Below are positions 28,401 through 36,448 of a stretch of DNA of 64,000 nt, one piece after another. Below the pieces are notes generated by a model. It made no database searches and was not told the DNA's origin. It worked only from the letters and a program-made list of their open reading frames with translations. Every line of letters begins with the position of its first letter. The stretch's first letter is position 1. Source of the DNA: DATAWK01 sp036267255 (lineage in GTDB: Bacteria > Acidobacteriota > Terriglobia > Terriglobales > Acidobacteriaceae); NCBI GenBank assembly GCA_036267255.1, contig DATAWK010000041.1, forward strand, positions 496,001 through 560,000. The letters are read 5' to 3'. The position numbers and the translations under genes were made by a program.

Positions 28401-28888
28401 CAGCGGCGACTGTTCGAAGGCAGGTTCAGAAGATCTGTGGACGTAAAATTTGTGGAGAAATCCGGCGACGTTGCCTTGGCAAATGGGGCGACGGGCGTCG
28501 CTACCTGCACAGTTGTTTTTGCAGCCTCGATACGGAGCAATACATTCAGGCGCGTCTGCCTGCCAAGCTCCACGAGGATGTGGGGCGACTCAAAGAACGC
28601 AAAACCCGGCACATCGACACCGATGCCGTAGTTGCCCGGAGCTAGATTTACGAAGCGGTAGTTCCCGGCACCGTCACTTACGGTTACCAGTACCGCGCCG
28701 GAAGCTTCATTTTTCAGGAAAATGTGTGCGTCTGGCATCACGGCGTGGGCCGGATCGAAGACAGCACCGATAAGGCCGCCGGTTGTCGACTGCGCCAGCG
28801 ACGGCATGCATGCCAGCGTGCATGCAATCCAGCCGACAAGGCACACGTACAGTATGTTGCGCCCTTGGAGGGGGACCAAGCGCAGCAT
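25496..28888 (-). CDS. Oar-like TonB-dependent outer-membrane receptor
   Basis: An 1130-residue protein with a signal peptide (hydrophobic ILYVCLVGWIACTLACMPSL). A carboxypeptidase-regulatory-like beta-sandwich at about 35-120 follows (LIGAVFDPAHAVMPDAHI, GAGNYRFVNLAPGNYG). Next come a plug domain (SAEYGRSAGGVINTVTKSGG) and a long beta-barrel ending in aromatic-terminated IQFGARVRF, as required for outer-membrane insertion. This architecture is abundant in Acidobacteria and is linked to uptake of large substrates or adhesion (Oar). The start at ATG 28888 has AGGAG five bases upstream; a longer frame from 28927 lacks this. Convergent with the GH172-type gene. Confidence 0.92.
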   Translation of the reverse strand: MLRLVPLQGRNILYVCLVGWIACTLACMPSLAQSTTGGLIGAVFDPAHAVMPDAHIFLKNEASGAVLVTVSDGAGNYRFVNLAPGNYGIGVDVPGFAFFESPHILVELGRQTRLNVLLRIEAAKTTVQVATPVAPFAKATSPDFSTNFTSTDLLNLPSNSRRWSSFALLSPGVVSDQNGLGLLSFRGTSVLLNNSTVDGADNNQAFFSEERGGVRAPYSISMGAVEQFQVNTSNYSAEYGRSAGGVINTVTKSGGNKLRGEAFIFDRNSALAATNPFTTLTTANASDVFTTNPYKPAAERRQMGFDIGGPIKKDRLFWFYSFDYVQKNYPAISRVGSPEAIFAQPLASIPTGTYLGYPITCANLPPYNGGGGSAETAATSVFYTSVFQFEATQGACEVYDRLDMPSYQAGVAQYQKGLQLVLSLSGLVPRTGSQMLNFPKVDWQINDRNHASFAYNHMHWNSPNGVLTQSSEQYGINSFGNDTLSMDWMIARLTSFLTENVGNEVRFQYGHELDTQTSPLPTGAELPLAENQFGYAPEIRIAGGSGGEGIVLGNPAQLPRPEYPNEHRFEVSESLTWVLGNHVLKFGADWDRNYDELDNIYGGVGAYNYTAFGNFIADYYHAVDGLGPPPPVYYVNTFAGFSQSFGTPAFYLITHDIAGFANDEWHIHPRLTLTLGVRYEYERVPHAFLTNPQLSQTNNSPDDRNNIGPRAGLAWDIFGNGHTVLRVGAGVFYGRILNGTLFSVLTGSGSPQSQRTYRYSSPTEFGVPQFPNIFFSAPTGSAVGSLPSAHFFAPDYQAPQILQGDFTLEQQLGSHTSVSLSYLSSQGRELPNFIDTNIDNATIGQLTYTIDIPGTPLGKASPLPQGATYTTPLYTSIRPNYLYSNITEMLSNVNSNYNAGVIQVQHRTWRGLSYGFNYTFAHALDYDQNEFLYKSPTNILEPNNMRLNYGNSNTDVRQRLVVHGTWWPTWRKQGMLGDLVNNYSMSPIVAWQTGLPYTLNVGGSAPGGAFFGINGSGGPSRLNIFERNNNRFPSTQTTSLRLTRRIDFGERTSLELMGEAYNLTNHTNVTAMDTLGYTACSTPLTQGCPSQATSATPYLEFNPTYGTVTNANSNAVYTQRQIQFGARVRF

Positions 28889-29152
28889 GCAATCTCCTGA
28901 TAGCTCTGGCCGGTCTTCGCCGGGCACTTCTACGCACCCATACGAAAACGGCCATCAGCGAACAGCATCCATCTATTGCCGGATGCTTCCGGTCTAACTG
29001 CACAGACAGCCGATAGGAGATGTTCTCCGGGGCTGCTAACAAACATAATATCCTGCTATCCAGTGTTGGATTTCCTGATATTAGGCAGAGACCCCTGTGA
29101 TTTGACTACACTTAGATAAGGAAATCTACAGGCGGAAGCGAAGCGAGACGCA

Positions 29153-30211
29153 ATGTTTATTGATGAAGTACGAATTCGGGTAAAGGCTGGGGATGGCGGC
29201 AATGGTTGCGTTGCTTTCCGCCGGGAAAAATTTGTCCCGCGTGGCGGACCCTCCGGTGGCGATGGTGGTCATGGTGGCGATGTCATTCTGGAATCCAGTC
29301 AGCGCCACAACACGTTGGTGCATTTTCGCTTTTATCCGGAGCACAAAGCCGAGCGTGGACGCCATGGAGAAGGCTCTAACTGCACAGGTCGCGCTGGTGA
29401 AGATGTTGTTCTGAAAGTTCCTGTTGGAACAGTCGTGTACGACGAGACCACGGGAGAGGCACTGCACGATTTTCAGGCTCCCGACGAGCGTGTGGTGATT
29501 GCACGCGGTGGCCGTGGGGGGCGTGGCAACCAACACTTTGCAACTCCTACACATCAGGCTCCGCGGGAATCGGAACCCGGACGCGAAGGTGAAGAACGCC
29601 AACTGCGCATGGAACTGAAGCTGTTGGCTGACGTGGGCTTGGTAGGGTACCCAAATGTCGGCAAGTCCACACTCATCTCACGCATCTCTGCGGCGCGCCC
29701 TAAAATTGCCGATTACCCATTCACGACGCTGGAGCCGAATCTTGGTGTGGTGACGGTTGGCCAGCCACCACATGATGAGAGCTTTGTTGTGGCGGATATC
29801 CCCGGCTTGATCGAAGGCGCGCATCTCGGCGCTGGCCTCGGCATCCAGTTTCTGCGGCATATTGAGCGTACCCGGTTGCTGGTGCACCTGGTGGATGTCT
29901 CAGATGCCAGCGGCCGTCCGGATCCAGTCGAAGATTTCAAGGTGATTCAGGCAGAGCTTGCAAGCTTCGGTCATGGGCTGGATGAAAAGCCCGTGATTGT
30001 GGTCGCCACAAAGATGGATGTCGCCAATCCAGAGAAGTTGAAGAAGCTGCAGACCATGGCCAAGCGCCGCAAACTGGCTTTGTATCCCATCTCCGCTGTT
30101 ACGGGCGAGGGCATAGAACCGCTGCGCTACGCCATTGGAGAGCGCGTCCGCAAATTGCGGGAGGAAGAATCGAGTGCTGTCCCAAGCGTAGCTCCCAGCG
30201 TGGCGGAGTAG
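29153..30211 (+). CDS. obgE: GTPase Obg (CgtA)
   Basis: Ribosome-assembly GTPase of the large subunit, also tied to stress control. The 352-residue protein has the glycine-rich Obg fold (residues 1-158; GGPSGGDGGHGGDVI, GRGGRGNQHFATPTHQAP). The G domain follows, with G1 GYPNVGKST, G3 DIPGLIEGAHLGAGLG and G4 ATKMDVAN. The C-terminal extension is short and low-complexity. It is the first gene of the common obg-nadD-rsfS order; nadD begins two bases after its stop codon. Confidence 0.97.
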   Translation: MFIDEVRIRVKAGDGGNGCVAFRREKFVPRGGPSGGDGGHGGDVILESSQRHNTLVHFRFYPEHKAERGRHGEGSNCTGRAGEDVVLKVPVGTVVYDETTGEALHDFQAPDERVVIARGGRGGRGNQHFATPTHQAPRESEPGREGEERQLRMELKLLADVGLVGYPNVGKSTLISRISAARPKIADYPFTTLEPNLGVVTVGQPPHDESFVVADIPGLIEGAHLGAGLGIQFLRHIERTRLLVHLVDVSDASGRPDPVEDFKVIQAELASFGHGLDEKPVIVVATKMDVANPEKLKKLQTMAKRRKLALYPISAVTGEGIEPLRYAIGERVRKLREEESSAVPSVAPSVAE

Positions 30212-30213
30212 CC

Positions 30214-30966
30214 ATGCGCATCGGCTTCTTTGGAGGCAGCTTCGATCCGCCCCATCGCGGTCATCTGGCATTGGCACTGGCTGCTGCAGACCAATTTTTG
30301 CTCGATAAGGTTTTGCTGGCTCCCGTTGGAGTGCAGGCGCTCAAGCAAAATCAACCAGTTACAGCCTTTCCGCACCGGTACGCCATGATAGCGCTGGCAG
30401 CGCAGGCCGACCCACGCTTGCTACCGTCGCTGCTGGATGCTCCTTTGCGCGATGTACCGCAAAAAGAGTATCCGAGTCATGCCCAGCCGGATAGCTCAAA
30501 CAATATCCCGAACTACACCATTGATACGCTGACACGCCTGCGCCAAACGGCAGGTGGACAGGATTCCTTCTTCACACTACTCGGCGCAGACAGCATCCTC
30601 GGCATTCGCAACTGGCACCAGCCGGAGCGTCTGCTGGCGCAGTGCGACTGGATCGTAGCTGCCCGGCCCAGATTTGAGGTTGGCGACGCTTTGGCGACGG
30701 CGACAGCCGCTTTACCTGTGGGGATTCGCGTGGTCGAAGACCGGGACCCAGTCCACGGTGCTTATCTTCGTCTTCTGCACGCCAGCGGAGCCAATACCCG
30801 TGTGTGGTTTCTGCCGCACCTGCACGAAGACATTTCTGCGACTGCTTTACGCGCGGCTATCCATGCAGGCACATGGGATGCGTCGCTCGTGCCTGCCCCG
30901 GTAGCCGAATATATTCGCAAGACAGGGGTGTATGGAACAATGTGCGGAACTGGCACGAAACATTGA
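30214..30966 (+). CDS. nadD: Nicotinate-nucleotide adenylyltransferase
   Basis: Transfers AMP from ATP to nicotinate mononucleotide in NAD synthesis. At 250 residues it is longer than the usual 190-215, with an insert near 85-100 (PQKEYPSHAQPDSSNN) and extra C-terminal residues. The nucleotidyltransferase signature is complete: GGSFDPPHRGHLALA with the HxGH motif near 15-18, and the late ISATALR (the SxTxxR phosphate site). Substrate-region NYTIDTLTRLR and LLGADSILGIRNWHQPE are as in NadD. It lies in the obg-nadD-rsfS operon. Confidence 0.95.
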   Translation: MRIGFFGGSFDPPHRGHLALALAAADQFLLDKVLLAPVGVQALKQNQPVTAFPHRYAMIALAAQADPRLLPSLLDAPLRDVPQKEYPSHAQPDSSNNIPNYTIDTLTRLRQTAGGQDSFFTLLGADSILGIRNWHQPERLLAQCDWIVAARPRFEVGDALATATAALPVGIRVVEDRDPVHGAYLRLLHASGANTRVWFLPHLHEDISATALRAAIHAGTWDASLVPAPVAEYIRKTGVYGTMCGTGTKH

Positions 30967-31029
30967 CATTGGCAAGCGCCTGACGAACCCGCTACCATGA
31001 GAACAGTGTTAGGAGATCGTTCCATCCCC

Positions 31030-31587
31030 ATGTCAAAATCGGAAACCCGCCGGATGATTCTGGCTGCTACCTCTGCCTGTGAAGAAAAGAAGGCGGAAGA
31101 CATTCGCGTCCTGGAGCTGGATCCAGCAGACTCTGCCTTCACAGATTTTTTCCTGATCTGCAGCGGTGCCAATGGCCGGCAGAACCAGGCCATCGCACAG
31201 GAAATTGAGCTGCGACTGAAGCGCGAATTCGGAGCCTATGCAAATTCCGTGGAAGGTTATCGTCAGGCGGAGTGGATTTTGCTCGATTACGTGGATTTCG
31301 TCGTCCACATCTTTGCCGCCGACAAGCGTGCATTTTATGACATTGAGCGATTGCGCAAGACGGCCAGTTCTGTGGCACTCGATGAGATGAAGAAGTCTTT
31401 GGTCGAGAAGGTTGCCGCCGTGCGCAAGAAGGCAGCGCCGAAAAAGAAAGCAGCGATGAAGAAATCTCCGACTCGACCCGCCGCAAAGAGCAATGGAAAG
31501 CCCGTAGCGAAACCTGCTGTCAAAAAGACGGGGAAGAAAGCTGCGCTGGCTGCAAAGCCTAAGAAGGCCGCTACGAAAAAGAAGTAA
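31030..31587 (+). CDS. rsfS: Ribosome silencing factor RsfS with basic tail
   Basis: Binds uL14 and blocks subunit joining when nutrients run short. The RsfS/DUF143 domain occupies about residues 10-115: EEKKAEDIRVLELD, FTDFFLICSGANGRQNQAIA, EGYRQAEWILLDYVDFVVHI. It is followed by a tail of about 65 residues made almost wholly of Lys, Ala and Pro in repeats such as KKAAPKKKAAMKK and AKPKKAATKKK, resembling histone H1 tails. This is unusual for RsfS, which normally ends soon after the domain. The start was taken at the family-like ATG; an ATG at 30997 would add 11 residues. Third gene of the obg-nadD-rsfS set. Confidence 0.93.
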   Translation: MSKSETRRMILAATSACEEKKAEDIRVLELDPADSAFTDFFLICSGANGRQNQAIAQEIELRLKREFGAYANSVEGYRQAEWILLDYVDFVVHIFAADKRAFYDIERLRKTASSVALDEMKKSLVEKVAAVRKKAAPKKKAAMKKSPTRPAAKSNGKPVAKPAVKKTGKKAALAAKPKKAATKKK

Positions 31588-31620
31588 AACCAGCATCCAT
31601 CTCTAGCATTCGCAACAACA

Positions 31621-31655
31621 AAAAAGCAGGAAGCCTGAGGGCTTCCTGCTTTTTT
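31621..31655. terminator. Bidirectional terminator between rsfS and receptor gene
   Basis: Perfect 12-base-pair stem AAGCAGGAAGCC / GGCTTCCTGCTT with loop TGAG, flanked by AAAAA on one side and TTTTT on the other. It can serve both the plus-strand rsfS operon and the minus-strand receptor gene ending at 31674. Confidence 0.9.
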
Positions 31656-31673
31656 AGTTATTGCTGCCTTAAC

Positions 31674-34600
31674 TTAGAAAGTGAGGGACGCTTTCAACTG
31701 AACCAGTCGAGGCGATGCATCACCACCAAGGCCGGAACCCAGAATGCTGGTTGGAGTGTTGACAGTGCTGGTGATAAAGCCCAACTGGCCAGGAGAATTG
31801 ATGTCGTGGCCCGGAGTGGCGAAGTTTGGATGGTTGAGCAGGTTGAAAAACTGCGCGCCAACCTGGAGGTTAGAGGATTCCCAGCCGGGGATTTTAAAGC
31901 CCTTCAGGAGAGAGAAGTCGGTGTCCGTGTACGCCGGGCCATAGGTCTGGTTGCGTGCCTGCTGCCCGAATGCAGTCGGTGTCGTATAGTTGGCGCCGTT
32001 TGCTATTCCGCAAGGGTTTCCGGTGCCCGTCGCGAAATTAAATACACCCGAACCCCCGCAGCTATGAACGTTGTTCAATTGGTGGGCCAGGATACTTACG
32101 GGAAATGCTGAGTTGGAAGCGTAGTTCGTCGGAACGACAGCGCCGTCGACTACAGAAAACGGAAATCCTGTGTGGTGGAAAACCGTTCCGGCGAGTTGCC
32201 AGCCGTCGGTTGCGACATGCGGTCCACCCCAATACGGTACCGTGAAGACATAGCTGGCGGTAATGTTATGCCGCACGTCATAGTCCGCATTGCCGTAATT
32301 CTGGGACAGGTCAAACGGATTGATTGCCGACAAAAGACTTGCATCGGCACCACTGAAAGGCAGGATACCGCCATTGGAGATTTCATCCAATGCATGGCTG
32401 TATGTGTAGTTGGCCTGCAACAGCAGATACCTGGAGCGATTGGTGACGGAGGCGACAATGCCGTGGTAGTTGGAAACGGCATTGCTGTACACTTCTGTAA
32501 CTGCGCCAAAAGAACCGTTTGGTGCATTGGCGCCATTGACGCCAGTGAATCCAGCAGGACCACCATACGAGTTCAGACTGTCGTTTGCGTCCGGCTCGTG
32601 ATAGCCACGGTTGCCGACATAGTTCACATCCACCACGGTGCTGGCATTCAATTGCCGCTCTATTTCGAGATTCCACTCCTCATATGTAGGATATTTCAGC
32701 GAGCTATAAGGATTGGTGAAGCTGGGAGCAGAAAAGCCGGCTACGCTGGCAGCCAAGCTATTGTAACTGGCTCCATTGTGGAACCCGGCTTGGAATGCCT
32801 TGTTGGAAGCTGCTGTAATGGCTTCTCCACTACTGGCCTGAGACGGGTCCGGACTGATATTCGCAGCCTTGAATTGCGGACCACCAAACAAAGTAAAGCC
32901 AACGTTTGTGGGAGCGTTGTTTAGGGCGCTGTCGGCAATGGTTCCGGGAAAGACATCGCTGAACATACCAAAGCCACCGCGCACCACCGTTTTGCTGCCA
33001 TCGCCAGCTGGGGACCATGCAAAGCCGAAACGCGGCTGCACCGCGACTGCCTGATAGCCCGGGAAGGCTGCATGACGCCCACTGTTGATCAGTGCCTTGT
33101 ACGGTGTCGTCGCAGATGCACTTAACGCGCCGAAGTTACTGGAGAGCGAATCGAAGCAATTCGTTTGGCAAACAGGATTGGAGTTCAACTCCAACCGAAC
33201 GGCAGCCGTTAACGTCAGGTTAGGCATCGCCTTCCATGCGTCCTGAACGTAGAATGCCTCATTGTAGAGGGCGACAGGCTGGGTCAAGCGAAGGGGATAC
33301 TGTTGGGCATAAATATCGGTTGTACCCATAGCGAAATCTGCACCGGTTACTTCCAACAGCGGCACAGTGTTCACGCTGGGACTGTAGTCCGTAATGTCGT
33401 CCCGGCGGAAATAATAGCCGAACTTGATGGTATTCCTGCCCTTGATGACGCTGGCGTCGTCAATGAACTGATAGTTCGTTACGGTACGCCCTTGTGGCCA
33501 AACATAGTTGATGCCGCCAAGCTGTGAGAACGCGTTGTCGAAAGCGAAGACGAGGGTGTACGGCACTTGCTGTAGCGAGGAGGCCAGATTGGTGTTGTTG
33601 AAAACGGCCTGATACCACAAGGTGGCAAAGGTAAACTGGTTGGTGAAGTTCGGATTGAAGACGTGCGTCTCACCCAACTGGCCGGAGTATTGCGGCTGCG
33701 GGCTGTCGGCGTTGAAGATGGGGCTCAATGGATCGGTGTAGGTGGCCTGCAGACCGCGATCCATTTCATATGTTCCGTACAGGTTGTCCTTGTCGCTGAT
33801 GTGGTGATCGATGCGACCCTCAAAGAGCCACTCATGGGTAAAGTTGGTCGTATTGGAGTTATAGGTTACGATATCGCCTGGCAGCAGACCGGTGGGAATG
33901 CCGGTTGCAGGCACTGGCGTTGCGCTGGAGTAACCATTGGCACTTGTGTACACGCTGAAAAGTTGTTTGTACAGAGCAACAGTGCTTGCCGGTGCACCGT
34001 TTGCTGCCAGATTCGCATAGGTTCTGTTCATGTATTGCGCGGTTGGTGAATAAACCGGGGATACGACGGGAATGACGACGCGGAGTCCTTCATAATCTCC
34101 GAAGAAAAATGTCTTGTTTTTCCAGATAGGGCCGCCGATCGAAGCTGCGAATTGGTTGACATTGTCGAAGGGGCGTGGGGTAGCGGTCTGATTATTAAAG
34201 AAGTCGTTGGCGTTCATGGTGCGGCCATTCCACCAGTAAGCCGCGTTGCCGTGGAAGACGTTGGTGCCGGATTTCGTAATTTCGTTGACCTGAGCTCCGC
34301 CCAGGCCACCGTATTGCGCGCCATAGGCGTTGTTGACCACCGCCACCTGGGCAACAGCATTGTTGCCCAGCAGTAGGTTCGTGGCACCGGAGTTGTTCAG
34401 ATTCAAGAACGGATCGTTCTCATACATTCCATTCAGGGTAAAGGTGTTGGAGGTCGCTGGTAAGCCGAAGGCGGAGAAGTTGCCGTAGCCAAATCCCATG
34501 GCCCCATTGCTGGCTGTCGAAGAGTTCATCACCACGCCGGGGGCGGTTTGAGCAACGAAGGTCAAATCATTGCCGGGGTTGGGCAGGTTCTGCACCTGTT

Positions 34601-35054
34601 TCTGGTTGAACGTCGTGCTGATGTCCGCATTATCGGTATTTAGTAGCGGTTCGGCTGCTGTCACTGTGACGGTCTGGCTGCTCTTGCCAACCGACATTTT
34701 GACATTGCCATTGGCAATCGCTCCGGTATTGACGGTTACGATAGTGCTCGATGTTTCAAATCCGGCGGTAGTGACAGTGACGGAGTACATGCCTGGCTGC
34801 AACAGAGAGGAACGATAGCCGCCGGTCGCATTGGTCGTAAGATTGTAAGTCGCTCCTGTGCCCGTATTTTTAACAACGACTTGTGCCCCTGGAATAGCCG
34901 CACCAGTCGGATCCACTACCGTGCCGGCGATATCGCCAGCGCTCAAAGATTGCGCTGTGGCAACCGGTTCAAAGCTTGGAAGAGTGCTAACAATTGCAAA
35001 CGCCGCAAAGAGGACAACCGCGACTTTAGCCCATTGTTTGAGAGAATGCTGCAT
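31674..35054 (-). CDS. Oar-like TonB-dependent outer-membrane receptor
   Basis: An 1126-residue protein of the same build as the one at 25.5 kb. The signal peptide MQHSLKQWAKVAVVLFAAFA continues AIVSTLPSFEPVATAQ. A carboxypeptidase-regulatory domain spans about 38-120 (IAGTVVDPTGAAIPGAQVVV, GGYRSSLLQPGMYSVTV). A plug follows (AQYGGLGGAQVNEITKSGTN), then a beta-barrel ending RLVQLKASLTF with the terminal Phe. The start at ATG 35054 follows a G-rich ribosome binding site; a longer frame begins at 35120. The two receptors differ greatly in sequence, so they are not a recent duplication. Ligand unknown. Confidence 0.92.
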   Translation of the reverse strand: MQHSLKQWAKVAVVLFAAFAIVSTLPSFEPVATAQSLSAGDIAGTVVDPTGAAIPGAQVVVKNTGTGATYNLTTNATGGYRSSLLQPGMYSVTVTTAGFETSSTIVTVNTGAIANGNVKMSVGKSSQTVTVTAAEPLLNTDNADISTTFNQKQVQNLPNPGNDLTFVAQTAPGVVMNSSTASNGAMGFGYGNFSAFGLPATSNTFTLNGMYENDPFLNLNNSGATNLLLGNNAVAQVAVVNNAYGAQYGGLGGAQVNEITKSGTNVFHGNAAYWWNGRTMNANDFFNNQTATPRPFDNVNQFAASIGGPIWKNKTFFFGDYEGLRVVIPVVSPVYSPTAQYMNRTYANLAANGAPASTVALYKQLFSVYTSANGYSSATPVPATGIPTGLLPGDIVTYNSNTTNFTHEWLFEGRIDHHISDKDNLYGTYEMDRGLQATYTDPLSPIFNADSPQPQYSGQLGETHVFNPNFTNQFTFATLWYQAVFNNTNLASSLQQVPYTLVFAFDNAFSQLGGINYVWPQGRTVTNYQFIDDASVIKGRNTIKFGYYFRRDDITDYSPSVNTVPLLEVTGADFAMGTTDIYAQQYPLRLTQPVALYNEAFYVQDAWKAMPNLTLTAAVRLELNSNPVCQTNCFDSLSSNFGALSASATTPYKALINSGRHAAFPGYQAVAVQPRFGFAWSPAGDGSKTVVRGGFGMFSDVFPGTIADSALNNAPTNVGFTLFGGPQFKAANISPDPSQASSGEAITAASNKAFQAGFHNGASYNSLAASVAGFSAPSFTNPYSSLKYPTYEEWNLEIERQLNASTVVDVNYVGNRGYHEPDANDSLNSYGGPAGFTGVNGANAPNGSFGAVTEVYSNAVSNYHGIVASVTNRSRYLLLQANYTYSHALDEISNGGILPFSGADASLLSAINPFDLSQNYGNADYDVRHNITASYVFTVPYWGGPHVATDGWQLAGTVFHHTGFPFSVVDGAVVPTNYASNSAFPVSILAHQLNNVHSCGGSGVFNFATGTGNPCGIANGANYTTPTAFGQQARNQTYGPAYTDTDFSLLKGFKIPGWESSNLQVGAQFFNLLNHPNFATPGHDINSPGQLGFITSTVNTPTSILGSGLGGDASPRLVQLKASLTF

Positions 35055-35346
35055 ATACAACCCCCCTGTGGTTTGTATGCTTGAGTTCGAAAGTTTGAGG
35101 AACCCCTTGACTGGAAACATCCATCGCCTGGATATCCAGTAGAAGTGTGTGGAACGGTAACATTAAGCAATCTTTGGGCCAAAATGAACAGAGTGTGAAT
35201 GCCCTGTTAATCAATCACTTAGAGCGCCGCTGTTATACGCTGCTACAGCGATTGGAATTCAGAAAATACAAATTATTGTATACATAAATCTTTCTTATGT
35301 ACAACGAGCGTTTGTCTTATGCAATTGCAGGAGCTTGGCCAGAAAA
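35055..35346. other. Gap between receptor gene and rlmH
   Basis: About 290 bases between divergent genes. The minus-strand side holds the G-rich ribosome binding site of the receptor. Apart from AT-rich stretches at about 35262-35300 I see no clear promoter, hairpin or small gene. Confidence 0.4.
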
Positions 35347-35805
35347 ATGGATGTTCTGCTAGCCATGGTCGACAGTCGTCGCGCGGGTGCTGCAAAGCAA
35401 CCGGCGGCCGTGTGGTTGCGTGACTATGTTGCCCGGCTAGAGCACTTTTGCCGCGTGCAGCAGGCAGTTTTTCCATCGGAAGCTGCATTGCTGTCAGCCT
35501 GCGAACGAACTGCGAGCCGGACGCTGCCTTACTTAATAATGTTGGACAGCCGGGGCAAACTGATGAGCTCCGACGCCCTGGCAGCCTGGGTGGGGCGCCA
35601 GCAGGACACGGGATTGCAGCGAATGATCTTTGCTGTGGGTCCAGCGGATGGCTGGTCGGAAGAAGCGCGCAAGCGCGCGAATCTGTTGCTTTCCCTGGGG
35701 CCGATGACGCTACCCCACGAATTGGCCGCCGTAGTATTGGCCGAGCAGATCTACCGGGCATTTACAATCCTCAAAGGCCTGCCGTATCACCTGGGGCATA
35801 CCTGA
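35347..35805 (+). CDS. rlmH: 23S rRNA pseudouridine-1915 N3-methyltransferase
   Basis: SPOUT-class enzyme that methylates pseudouridine 1915 in helix 69 of 23S rRNA. The 152-residue chain matches RlmH in its C-terminal half: LIMLDSRGKLMSSDALAAWV, IFAVGPADGWS in place of the usual IGGPEG, then LSLGPMTLPHELAAVVLAEQ and IYRAFTILKGLPYHLGHT, close to the YHR/H ending of the family. The first strand (MDVLLAMVDSRR) is short. The start is uncertain: the ATG has only a distant AGGAG, and a TTG lies at 35335. Probably heads a small operon with cobO and accD. Confidence 0.88.
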   Translation: MDVLLAMVDSRRAGAAKQPAAVWLRDYVARLEHFCRVQQAVFPSEAALLSACERTASRTLPYLIMLDSRGKLMSSDALAAWVGRQQDTGLQRMIFAVGPADGWSEEARKRANLLLSLGPMTLPHELAAVVLAEQIYRAFTILKGLPYHLGHT

Positions 35806-35858
35806 GATGGCAGGCGACCGCACATGGGTAAACGATTCGGCAGTGAGTTGACTTCTAT

Positions 35859-36395
35859 ATGACAGAAGCGCGACGCGGACTCATCCTGATCAACACTGGT
35901 CCGGGTAAAGGCAAGACCACGGCTGCGATGGGCACAGCAATGCGCGCGGTGGGTAATGGCATGCGCGTGCTGATGCTGCAATTTCTGAAAGGGTCATGGC
36001 ATTATGGCGAACTGGACGCAGTAGAATCCTTTGGCGGCAAGTGGGTGATGAAGCAGATGGGTCGCGGTTTTGTAAAAATAGGTGGCGCGGAGACGGACCC
36101 GGAAGATATCCGCCTAGTGGAAGAGGCGTGGGATGAGGCACAGCAGGCCATCCTGTCGGGTGAGTGGGACATGGTAGTGCTGGATGAAATCAACTACGCC
36201 ATAGGCTACGGCATGTTGGATCCAGCCAGGGTAGTGGAAACGCTGCTCAAAAGGCCCGAGATGGTGCATGTCATCCTGACCGGGCGCAACGCGCATCCCA
36301 GCCTGGTGGAAATTGCCGACACCGTGACGGAAATGCGCGAGGTGAAGCATGCCTATCAGAAGGGCATTCTGGCGCAGCGTGGCATCGAATATTGA
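35859..36395 (+). CDS. cobO: Corrinoid adenosyltransferase (CobO/BtuR type)
   Basis: Transfers the adenosyl group of ATP to reduced cob(I)alamin or its precursors, giving adenosylcobalamin. The 178-residue protein has the CobO P-loop NTGPGKGKTTAAMG near residues 9-22, the metal/corrin region LQFLKGSWHYGELDA, the Walker B MVVLDEINYAIGYGML, and the closing TGRNAHPSLVEIADTVTEMR of the family. The N-terminal extension found in some CobA enzymes is absent. It lies 53 bases after rlmH on the same strand; no cobalamin riboswitch was seen here. Confidence 0.94.
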   Translation: MTEARRGLILINTGPGKGKTTAAMGTAMRAVGNGMRVLMLQFLKGSWHYGELDAVESFGGKWVMKQMGRGFVKIGGAETDPEDIRLVEEAWDEAQQAILSGEWDMVVLDEINYAIGYGMLDPARVVETLLKRPEMVHVILTGRNAHPSLVEIADTVTEMREVKHAYQKGILAQRGIEY

Positions 36396-36448
36396 TCCTT
36401 ACGGCGGAATGACAGACGAATCAGAGAAACAGATAGGATAGGAACTGC

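Noticed and set aside
30951..30968. TGGCACG followed by ATTGAC as a sigma-54 promoter before rsfS.
   Set aside because: The GG-to-GC spacing is wrong and the -12 GC is missing; it lies within nadD in a compact operon.
35319..35420. ATG at 35319 as the start of rlmH.
   Set aside because: It is in a different frame from the conserved RlmH sequence and gives an unrelated peptide.
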